The position numbers were made by a program, and so were the translations under genes. From contig JAJKIL010000225.1 in the NCBI GenBank assembly GCA_021154515.1, positions 1 through 11,474 on the forward strand: 11,474 bases of DNA, given 5' to 3'. Below the pieces are notes generated by a model. The model had not been told where the DNA came from and ran no database searches. It saw nothing but the letters and a program-made list of their open reading frames with translations. Shown here piece after piece: positions 1 through 6,145 of this stretch; within the stretch, counting starts at the first letter, position 1; each line of letters begins with the position of its first letter. The DNA comes from Niastella sp. Lineage in GTDB: Bacteria > Bacteroidota > Bacteroidia > Chitinophagales > Chitinophagaceae.

Positions 1-5
1 ATATC

Positions 6-1862
6 TTAGATGTGAACGATTCGCTTTCTTTTTACCGGGTGTTTTTTGAGGAGGTTTTTGTATTCTTCCATTTGTTTTAAATTCTCGCATTGTTGTAACC
101 GGTCCATTAGAATTTTCTGCTGGGCCAGTTTCAATCTTTCAGCCCGAACGGTTTGTGCCTGTTGAAAATTGCCCACCCGTACCGCATAAGTCTGTTGCAT
201 TTTTTCAATTTCCTGGTTAGCTTCATCGAGAGCGCTTTGGGATTCGGCATTCAACTTCTTCCAGTCAACCTGCAGCATGGCTTTTTGAATTTCCAGTTGG
301 ATCTGGTCGATGTTCACTTTCATGCCCTGGGCCTTTAAAGAGCCTTCCAGTTTTTTCCAGTCAACCTGCTGTAACGCCTCCATTGATTTTTCCAGTGCGG
401 CCTTTGCTTTAACATCAGCATCGGTCATCACATATTTTTTGGGCAGGGAAGTATCTTCTATAGCCTGAAAATAAAAACTGGTTCCGGGCACATAAGGGAA
501 CACCTGCTGTGCCGGGGGCATGGGTGGCAGTGGGGGAACCGGACTTCCTTCAGCCAGGGTATAGTCAGCCGCTTCCACTTCGTTTATAAAACCAGCCATT
601 TGTTCGGGGATGGCGTCCAGTTTGCTGAGGGCGGCCAGTTTGGCGTCGGTGGTCAGCTCAATGATCTGTTGCAGTTTTTTATAAGGATCCTTCTGCCGGG
701 GGCAGCCGGTTTCTTTTTTGGGTTGTTCAACCAGGTCCTCATTATCAACTGAGGCAACCGCTTCTTTCACCAGGTCATCGGCCGGCGGAGTGGCAAAAGT
801 TTGAACGGCTTCCATCACCGGTACTGGCTCGCGAACGGCCACCAGTTTTTTAACGATCAGGTTGCCCGGGTTGTACCAGCCAATAAAAGCGATCAGCAGG
901 GCCGACAACAGGTAGGCGATCATTTTTTGGTTGAACGGGGTGCTTTCGGGTTCAGTACCTAAAATGCGTTTTACCCGGTTCAGCAAAAAGTGTTTATCCT
1001 TTCCGGTGGCTGCCAGGGCCAGCTCGTTTGTATGGATGCGACTTTGCTCCAGTTTCAGCAGGGCGGTGGCATAGCTATGGGGTTCGTAGCAAAATTGTAA
1101 TACCATGTCGTCGCAACAGTTTTCCCGCTCTTTGCGAATGATGCCGGTTAACTGGCGGGCAAACGGGTTGAAGAACAGGATCACATCCACACAGGAGATC
1201 AGCAGGTTCACCAGGTAATCGTTGCGGCGAATATGGTTCAGCTCGTGGAGGATGATGGCCTCGGCCTGTTTCAAAGTGAGGTGGTTGACCGCGGCTACCG
1301 GTAATAAAATTACAGGTTTGATTATGCCCAGGGTCACCGGCGTATCAACCAGCGACGACAACCAGATCTGTACTTTCTTTTTAATGCTCATGTGTTGTAC
1401 CGCCTGTTGCAGAAACAGGCGCCATTCGGCATCCGCTTTTTGCAAACCGGTGGTAAACAATCGCTGGGTATGTCGGTATTGAAGATAAAATCGAACAAAG
1501 AGGAACGCCGCCGTCACCAGGTATGCCAAAGACAGGAAGGGCAAAGCCGGTTCAAACCAATGTGATATGATGCCCGGCAAGGTGTTGTTGTAAAGGGCCG
1601 GGTCGGTTTCCGTTACATATAAAGTAATCACCTGTGGACCGCTGGCGGCTTTGTACAAATTAATGACCAGGGTGGCAAGAAACCACAGCGAGCCGCCGGC
1701 TAATGATAACAGAGCAATTGCATGTCTTTGACGGGATAGCAACTTTTTTCCATTCATGGTCAGCCCCACATACACCAGCCACAACAACGCCATTTGCCAT
1801 AAGCTGTTCAGTAATGCCCATCCCAACGCCTTAAGGAAAGCCGATTGGTACAACAGGTTCAT
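6..1862 (-). CDS. BlaR1-like M56 family membrane metallopeptidase
   Basis: This is a 618-residue integral membrane zinc protease of the BlaR1/MecR1 (M56) family. In this family the protease is thought to inactivate the partner BlaI-type repressor after a signal. The N-terminal part has hydrophobic segments near residues 10-35, 48-70 and 105-127. The zinc motif HELNH sits at 206-210 (context ILHELNHIRRND), followed by the ERENCCDD segment at 245-252 that should supply the third ligand. Another membrane segment lies near 314-332. The C-terminal ~285 residues, presumably periplasmic, show no penicillin-binding sensor motifs. They hold a proline-rich stretch (PVPPLPPMPP, 441-450) and a charged, probably helical region with two copies of QVDWKKL (499-505, 531-537). 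The gene starts with ATG 7 bp after the repressor stop, so the two are almost certainly co-transcribed. The signal sensed is unknown, and resistance to beta-lactams should not be assumed. Confidence 0.9.
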   Translation of the reverse strand: MNLLYQSAFLKALGWALLNSLWQMALLWLVYVGLTMNGKKLLSRQRHAIALLSLAGGSLWFLATLVINLYKAASGPQVITLYVTETDPALYNNTLPGIISHWFEPALPFLSLAYLVTAAFLFVRFYLQYRHTQRLFTTGLQKADAEWRLFLQQAVQHMSIKKKVQIWLSSLVDTPVTLGIIKPVILLPVAAVNHLTLKQAEAIILHELNHIRRNDYLVNLLISCVDVILFFNPFARQLTGIIRKERENCCDDMVLQFCYEPHSYATALLKLEQSRIHTNELALAATGKDKHFLLNRVKRILGTEPESTPFNQKMIAYLLSALLIAFIGWYNPGNLIVKKLVAVREPVPVMEAVQTFATPPADDLVKEAVASVDNEDLVEQPKKETGCPRQKDPYKKLQQIIELTTDAKLAALSKLDAIPEQMAGFINEVEAADYTLAEGSPVPPLPPMPPAQQVFPYVPGTSFYFQAIEDTSLPKKYVMTDADVKAKAALEKSMEALQQVDWKKLEGSLKAQGMKVNIDQIQLEIQKAMLQVDWKKLNAESQSALDEANQEIEKMQQTYAVRVGNFQQAQTVRAERLKLAQQKILMDRLQQCENLKQMEEYKNLLKKHPVKRKRIVHI

Positions 1863-1869
1863 GAGTTAC

Positions 1870-2253
1870 TTATTGTTTTTTCAGATTGTCTAAGATTTTT
1901 TGGATCTCCTCCAGTTCTTCTGCCGACGCTTTGTGATTACCCAGGGCCTGCATCACCAGTTCACCGGATGACCCGCCAAACAGGCTATCTATCATCTTAT
2001 TTAAAAGATGTTTTTGGGTTTTTTCTTTACTTACTGCTGCCTGGTAAATGTGGGTCTTTATGGAATCGTCCCGTTTTACCAGCCCTTTTTCATGCATGAT
2101 CTGCATTAGCTTGAGGGTAGTGGTGTAGCCGGCTTCCTTGGTTTGCAGCAATTCTTCGTGCACATCGCGTACGCTGGCATTCACTTTTTTCCATAAGATC
2201 TGCAGGATCTCTAACTCACTCTCAGTGGGTTTTATAGTTTTTGTAGTAGCCAT
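1870..2253 (-). CDS. BlaI/MecI family transcriptional repressor
   Basis: This is a 127-residue winged-helix repressor of the penicillinase-repressor family, which normally dimerises on short inverted repeats and is removed when its cognate M56 protease is activated. The N-terminal helix TESELEILQILW (10-21) and the segment TTTLKLMQIMHEKGLVKRDD, about 44-63, match the family's helix-turn-helix plus wing. The C-terminal half, about 75-127, is helical and would provide the dimer interface. Full length for the family, with an ATG start. It is the first gene of a two-gene minus-strand operon with the M56 protease and probably represses that operon, as is usual for the family. The target genes beyond the operon cannot be read from this window. 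Confidence 0.93.
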   Translation of the reverse strand: MATTKTIKPTESELEILQILWKKVNASVRDVHEELLQTKEAGYTTTLKLMQIMHEKGLVKRDDSIKTHIYQAAVSKEKTQKHLLNKMIDSLFGGSSGELVMQALGNHKASAEELEEIQKILDNLKKQ

Positions 2254-2271
2254 ATTTTGAACAACGTTTGG

Positions 2272-2294
2272 CTTAAAAATACGACAAATTTCGT
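2272..2294 (-). promoter_or_regulatory. possible promoter/operator upstream of blaI-like gene
   Basis: About 20-40 bp upstream of the repressor start, the minus strand reads TATTTTTA (2274-2281), one base off the Bacteroidota -7 box TAnnTTTG. It abuts an imperfect inverted repeat, ACGA-N6-TCGT (2281-2294). This is where a self-regulating BlaI-type repressor would be expected to bind, but no classical TACA/TGTA operator is present. Weak evidence. Confidence 0.2.
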
Positions 2295-2401
2295 AAGGTT
2301 TTGTTAATGGAAGGTAAATTAAACGAAGATGTTCGTATTGCTAAAGTCCATAAATGGGGATATAGAGTGGTGAACGGATTTGGATATAGTGGTGGGGAGG
2401 G

Positions 2402-2582
2402 TTGACCAGTTGACAAGTTAACCAGTTGACGAGTTAACAAGTTAATATTGAGGCTTCCTTGGGTCAAAAGGGGCGGGTTGATAGGGTTGACGGAGTTGAC
2501 GAAGTTAACAAGTTAACCAGTTGACAAGTTAACGCGGAGGATTGAGGCCTCCAGGTCAAAAGGGGCGGGTTGATAGGGTTGA
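2402..2582 (+). repeat. left arm: TTRACNAG octamer repeats and ~92-bp tandem duplication
   Basis: Five consecutive octamers of the form TTRACNAG run from 2402 to 2441. A second run covers 2487-2533, with two 9-bp steps and then 8-bp steps. A larger unit is tandemly duplicated: 2418-2490 resembles 2513-2582, and both copies end in the same 29 bases (2462-2490 and 2554-2582, starting GGTCAAAAGGGGCGGG). Parts of this arm recur inverted on the other side of the palindrome array: 2408-2441 matches the reverse complement of 3030-3063 at 33 of 34 positions, and 2476-2500 matches that of 2974-2998 at 24 of 25. The preceding 2295-2400 holds no recognisable gene, only two copies of a GGATATAG-containing GT-rich phrase. 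Confidence 0.9.
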
Positions 2583-2595
2583 TATAGCTTGATCT

Positions 2596-2952
2596 TCAAT
2601 ACAGAGCGACTTTTTTTCTATATAAAAACACTATGTTTTTGTATAATTTGGTACCGTTTCTATATAGAAATGGGGTGAAAATATATAGTGGCGCATCGTT
2701 TCTATATAGAAATGGTATTATAATATATAGTAGCCCATGGTTTCTATATAGAAATGGGGTGAAATTATATGGTAGCGTATCATTTTTGTACAAAAACAAG
2801 GTGAAAATATACGGTGGAGTATAGTTTCTATATAGAAATGAACCAATAATATATAGTGGAGCATGCTTTCTAAATAGAAATGGTATTATAATATATAGTA
2901 GCCCCTGGTTTCTATATAGAAATGAAGTGAAATTATATGGTACTCGTTTCAC
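2596..2952 (-). other. repeat-spanning open frame with 14-residue FLYRN repeats, probably not a gene
   Basis: The minus strand is open for 118 codons across the palindrome array, from a GTG start, and would encode a 14-residue repeat built on FLYRN and LYI. The plus strand is also open over much of the array (2633-2824, with one TAG at 2822) and also reads FLYRN/FLYKN, because the palindrome reads the same on both strands and 42 is a multiple of three. The long frame is therefore a predictable by-product of the repeat. There is no convincing start signal or known domain. Substitutions keep FLY[RK]N on both strands, so coding cannot be excluded from the sequence alone. Confidence 0.15.
2615..2950. 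repeat. array of eight 42-bp units, each with a 14-bp palindrome
   Basis: Eight units begin at 2615, 2657, 2699, 2741, 2783, 2825, 2867 and 2909, exactly 42 bp apart. Each starts with a 14-bp palindrome followed by a 28-bp, non-palindromic, related spacer (core around AATATATAGTRG). Five palindromes are exactly TTTCTATATAGAAA (2657, 2699, 2741, 2825, 2909). The one at 2783 is TTTTTGTACAAAAA, also perfectly symmetric. The copies at 2615 and 2867 each have one deviation. Units 2699-2774 and 2867-2942 are near copies (four mismatches in 76), so part of the array seems to have been duplicated as a four-unit block. The spacing equals about four turns of B-DNA, so all palindromes would face the same side of the helix. 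No database family is recognised. A DNA-binding array or a selfish repeat are the likeliest explanations. Confidence 0.92.
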
Positions 2953-2973
2953 CCCTCATCCTTTATTAACCCT

Positions 2974-3082
2974 GTCAACTCCGTCAACTCTATCAACCTC
3001 CAACTTTAATCATCCAAACCTATTTCTTCCTTGTTAACTGGTCAACTGGTTAACTTGTCAACTCGTCAACCCCATCAACCTC
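2974..3082 (-). repeat. right arm: inverted octamer repeats, overlapping the end of the next gene
   Basis: This arm carries the left-arm repeats in reverse orientation. 2974-2998 pairs with 2476-2500, and 3030-3063 pairs with 2408-2441. The order is nested (A-B-array-B'-A'), so the whole block could in principle form a long imperfect stem around the palindrome array. The sequence between the two matching pieces (2999-3029) is not related to that on the left, so only the repeat pieces are shared. The arm runs on through GTCAAC-type steps to 3082 and supplies the last codons and stop of the desaturase-like gene. Confidence 0.85.
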
Positions 3083-3934
3083 CCCCTGCATCTCCCTAAC
3101 CGTCCTACTACTCCCATCATGACTCCAGCCCGGCGGGCGGTAAAGGTAATTGAACCAGTTACGAAGGGAGCAGGATCGCGAGGCGCTCCTGAACATGTCG
3201 CCCCATTCTTTAAACGCAATGCGTACCGGGTTATAGGTTTCAATATTTTTTGTGAGGCCATAGGTGGGGCGTTCTTCTTCGGGTTGAAAAGTGCCGAACA
3301 GCCGGTCCCAGATAATTAAAATACCACCATGATTTTTATCGAGGTACTTGAGGTTACTGCCATGGTGCACGCGGTGGTGTGAAGGTGTATTGAAAATAAA
3401 TTCGATGGGGCGGGGCAGCAGGTGAACCGCTTCGGTATGGATCCAGAACTGGTAGATCAAACTGATCTGTTGCATCAGCATCATCACTATGGGATGAAAC
3501 CCCAGCAAGGGCATCCACATCCAGAAAACAAAACCGCCGGTCAGGTTGCCCGTCCAGGTTTGGCGCAGGGCGGTTGACAGGTTGTACCGTTGAGAGGAAT
3601 GATGCACTACATGCGATGCCCAGAACCAACGGATATTATGGGAAGTATAATGGAACCAGTAATACGACAGGTCATCGGCGAAAAAGGCGAGCACCCACAT
3701 CCACCAGGTAAAAGGGAGGGTGTATAGCCGGAATTTATATACGAGGGTGAAAGCACCGAATACTACTAATTTTGATAAAAAGCCTGATATTACATTGCCG
3801 ATTCCCATCGACAGACTGCTGAATGTATCCCGGACCTCATAGAGATCCTTATGTTCCTTCCAGGAATACCATGCTTCGAGCAGTAACAATACCACAAAAC
3901 CGGGTATTGCAAAGTATAGGATCTCAGGCGCCAT
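3050..3934 (-). CDS. sterol desaturase / fatty acid hydroxylase family protein
   Basis: This is a membrane di-iron oxygenase of the fatty acid hydroxylase/sterol desaturase superfamily, 294 residues from the ATG at 3934. The frame can be opened two codons earlier at a TTG, which I consider less likely. The histidine clusters expected to hold the two irons are all present: HYTSH (95-99), HVVHH (108-112) and HHRVHH (186-191), with further histidines at 166, 171 and 202. Hydrophobic segments lie near residues 7-20, 47-66, 76-87 and 132-160. The layout resembles bacterial homologues of alkylglycerol monooxygenase-type enzymes, which hydroxylate lipids in the membrane, but the substrate cannot be told. 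The last ten residues (EVDGVDELTS) and the TAA stop are encoded by the octamer repeat arm, so the native C-terminus was probably replaced or extended. The gene is divergent from the outer-membrane protein gene. Confidence 0.9.
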   Translation of the reverse strand: MAPEILYFAIPGFVVLLLLEAWYSWKEHKDLYEVRDTFSSLSMGIGNVISGFLSKLVVFGAFTLVYKFRLYTLPFTWWMWVLAFFADDLSYYWFHYTSHNIRWFWASHVVHHSSQRYNLSTALRQTWTGNLTGGFVFWMWMPLLGFHPIVMMLMQQISLIYQFWIHTEAVHLLPRPIEFIFNTPSHHRVHHGSNLKYLDKNHGGILIIWDRLFGTFQPEEERPTYGLTKNIETYNPVRIAFKEWGDMFRSASRSCSLRNWFNYLYRPPGWSHDGSSRTVREMQGEVDGVDELTS

Positions 3935-3964
3935 ATGCAAGCTGTTTAATGGACCGATTTAACA

Positions 3965-3972
3965 CAAAAGTA
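3965..3972 (-). promoter_or_regulatory. -7 box (TACTTTTG) for the desaturase-like gene
   Basis: The minus strand reads TACTTTTG, an exact match to the Bacteroidota sigma-A -7 consensus TAnnTTTG, about 30 bp upstream of the ATG at 3934. No clear -33 TTTG partner is seen. The box overlaps a short inverted repeat, GTAGA-N6-TCTAC (3970-3985), which could be an operator. Confidence 0.45.
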
Positions 3973-4028
3973 GATTTTTTTCTACATCGCTTTTAGCTAA
4001 GCGGTCTATATTACAATATGTACGATGG

Positions 4029-4036
4029 TATAATTG
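4029..4036 (+). promoter_or_regulatory. possible -7 box (TATAATTG) for the outer-membrane protein gene
   Basis: TATAATTG differs at one position from TAnnTTTG and lies 40 bp upstream of the first ATG of the outer-membrane protein gene (64 bp upstream of the second). There is no evident -33 element. An AGGAGG at 4049-4054 follows it, but it lies 22 bp from the nearest ATG, too far for a normal ribosome binding site. Confidence 0.28.
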
Positions 4037-4076
4037 ATGTATTTAAATAGGAGGAGCTTATAAATCGTTAATTGTC

Positions 4077-5912
4077 ATGGCCGTGCCCGGGCCAACCAAT
4101 ATGAATATGCACACCCTGCCCCACTACATATTATGTTCTGTTGTCTTCACCGTACTATACATGTCCGTTCATGGCCAGGATAGTACGAAGAAGAAAACGA
4201 CCCTGCACTCACTGACGCATGACCTGTACCATAGCTTTATGAAGGTGGAAGAGAAAAGGCAGGATTCGTCTTTTTTTCAAAAGAGTGAAGCAAGCTTTAA
4301 GCGGTATGAGGGCAAGGCGATCCGGCGCATATATATTGTGAATTTATCATTTAGTTTAAATGTACAGGACACGGCTTCAAATTTCATGAATACATTAACC
4401 CGGGCCGCGGACCGGTTGCAATCGAATACAAAAGACTGGATCATCAGGGAAATGTTGTTTGTAAAAAAAGGACAACCGGTAGACCCTTACCGGCTGGCGG
4501 ATAATGAACGTTTTTTACGCGACCAGAATTTTATTAAGGATGCCCGCATTTTGGTTCGCCCTGTTGAAGAGTACCCCGATTCCGTTGACCTGTATGTTCG
4601 TTTGCGCGATGTGTTTAGCTGGGGCGCTGAAGTAAACACTTCAGGGGTTAATAATGTGAAGGCTTCCATTTATGACGCCAATTTCCTGGGCATGGCGCAA
4701 CGGTTACAGTATACCCTTCAATATGCTAAGAATCGCAACCCGATAGTAGGGTCGGAGATCAGGTACCGGAAAACCAGCATCCTTGGTTCTTTTATTAATT
4801 TAGAAGCCGGGTACTCTATGATTAACCAGGGCGGATTGGCAACCGAAAATGAAACGGCGTATTTTCTCACCCTCGACCGGCCCCTGTATACCCCTAATGC
4901 CCGTCATGCGGGTGGTTTGCAGGTGAGCCATAACCAAAGCACCAATGTATTTGGAAAACCGACTCCGCTGTTCAGCGATTATAAATACCAGTTAGGTGAT
5001 GTGTGGCTGGGTTATAATATTGGGGTGAACAAACAAAAGAGAAACGGGACTGATGACCGCCGCCGCCGTTTTGTATCTATGCGCTATTTCAATCAGCACT
5101 TCAGTCAGCTACCCAAGCTGGATACCTTTGATCCCCATTATACCAATAAACGATATGTGCTGGGACAATTCACCTGGTATAAGATCGACTTTTATAAAAC
5201 CAATTATATTTACGGGTTCGGGCGAACAGAGGATCTTCCTGTAGGTATGACACGCAAGGCTACCATTGGCGCGGTACAGGTTGACAGCCTGCGGCGGATG
5301 TATGCAGGGTGGGAGTTTGATCACTGGCTGGTAGATAAGCATGAAAATTACTGGAACTATACGCTGGCGCTGGGAACTAATTTTTATAAAAGGGAATGGC
5401 AGGATAACAGCACCCTGCTGAATATTTCGTGGTATAGCCGGTTAATGGATTTTACCAAATTCAAGATCAGGCAATATGCCAATATCAGTTATGCCGGCAT
5501 CTATAATCAACATGTATACGAATCACTGCATATCAATAATGAGTACGGGTTGGATGAATTCAGCACCGATAGCATAAGGGCCAGACAGCGCCTTTCGCTT
5601 GGTACAGAAACTACTTTATATACAAGGTGGAGTATCCTGGGTTTCAAGATCGGCTTTCTGGCCTTTGCCAGGGGAACCCTTATGGAGCCCCCGCAGCTGG
5701 GGATCTGGCGGGGCGGTCTCTTTCCTTCATTGGGTGGTGGGGTAAGAACCCGTAACGAAAACCTGATCTTCGGCACCATTGAAGCCCGTTTCACCTGGTT
5801 CCCTCATACATTATACGGAGTAAATAATTTCAACATTACCGTGCGTAGTAACCTGCGTGTAAAATTTACGGGTTCGTTTGTACAAGCTCCCTGGTTTGCA
5901 TTAGTAAAGTAA
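4077..5912 (+). CDS. POTRA-containing Omp85-like (BamA/TamA-type) outer-membrane protein
   Basis: A 611-residue predicted outer-membrane beta-barrel protein. A signal peptide runs to about residue 34 (hydrophobic core ILCSVVFTVLYMSV, then HGQD). Because the first eight residues are unlike a signal n-region, the true start may be the ATG at 4101 or 4107. Residues about 80-177 resemble a single POTRA domain: RRIYIVNL as a strand, then IIREMLFVKKGQPVDPYRL and NERFLRDQNFIKDARILVRP, which is the typical POTRA 'large exponent / step through residues' wording of BamA and TamA relatives. From VFSWGAEVN (179) onward there are alternating aromatic/polar strands characteristic of a barrel, to a last strand ending near residue 611. 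The usual terminal Phe/Trp is not the final residue (the protein ends FALVK). Such proteins insert or transport proteins or lipids at the outer membrane, but the client is unknown. Monocistronic as seen here. Confidence 0.75.
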   Translation: MAVPGPTNMNMHTLPHYILCSVVFTVLYMSVHGQDSTKKKTTLHSLTHDLYHSFMKVEEKRQDSSFFQKSEASFKRYEGKAIRRIYIVNLSFSLNVQDTASNFMNTLTRAADRLQSNTKDWIIREMLFVKKGQPVDPYRLADNERFLRDQNFIKDARILVRPVEEYPDSVDLYVRLRDVFSWGAEVNTSGVNNVKASIYDANFLGMAQRLQYTLQYAKNRNPIVGSEIRYRKTSILGSFINLEAGYSMINQGGLATENETAYFLTLDRPLYTPNARHAGGLQVSHNQSTNVFGKPTPLFSDYKYQLGDVWLGYNIGVNKQKRNGTDDRRRRFVSMRYFNQHFSQLPKLDTFDPHYTNKRYVLGQFTWYKIDFYKTNYIYGFGRTEDLPVGMTRKATIGAVQVDSLRRMYAGWEFDHWLVDKHENYWNYTLALGTNFYKREWQDNSTLLNISWYSRLMDFTKFKIRQYANISYAGIYNQHVYESLHINNEYGLDEFSTDSIRARQRLSLGTETTLYTRWSILGFKIGFLAFARGTLMEPPQLGIWRGGLFPSLGGGVRTRNENLIFGTIEARFTWFPHTLYGVNNFNITVRSNLRVKFTGSFVQAPWFALVK

Positions 5913-6022
5913 GGGTTAGTATGTAGGTAAAAGTTATCAGGAAGAGCAATAATGGTGCTGACAGGCAGAAGTAAGCTATTTTATAAGGGTATTCTTGTAC
6001 CAATTGCAGGGAAAGGGTATAT

Positions 6023-6057
6023 AAAAAAAAGGGTCCCCGATGTAGAAACATGGGGAC
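6023..6057 (-). terminator. intrinsic terminator downstream of hppA
   Basis: Read on the minus strand, a stem of about ten pairs (6048-6057 with 6033-6043, one bulged base, AGAA loop on the plus strand) is followed by two Cs and then eight Ts (6023-6030). It lies about 90 bp after the pyrophosphatase stop and fits a rho-independent terminator for that gene. The plus-strand gene ending at 5912 shows no equally clear terminator. Confidence 0.65.
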
Positions 6058-6145
6058 GTTGGTATTTGGTATGATATAGTGCCTTAAGTTGTTACTCCAA
6101 AGATAATATCGTTGTTTGAATATTTTATGATTTTTTTTTAAAATC

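Noticed and set aside
2273..2467. 64-codon minus-strand frame upstream of the repressor gene
   Set aside because: It runs through the octamer repeats and low-complexity GT-rich DNA, has no recognisable domain and overlaps the likely regulatory region of the blaI-like gene.
2657..2670. RNA hairpins formed by each 14-bp palindrome
   Set aside because: The palindrome has no loop; as RNA it would give at most about five weak A/U-rich pairs, so a DNA-level role is more plausible.
2615..2950. CRISPR array
   Set aside because: The period is regular, but the 14-bp palindromic part is shorter than a CRISPR repeat and the 28-bp intervening pieces are related to each other rather than unique; no cas gene is nearby.
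3354..3629. 91-codon minus-strand frame inside the desaturase-like gene
   Set aside because: It is another frame of the same strand as the histidine-cluster enzyme and has no recognisable features.
3935..3940. TTG start two codons upstream in the desaturase-like gene
   Set aside because: An ATG at 3934 lies in frame and leaves the full conserved N-terminus, so the TTG is not needed.
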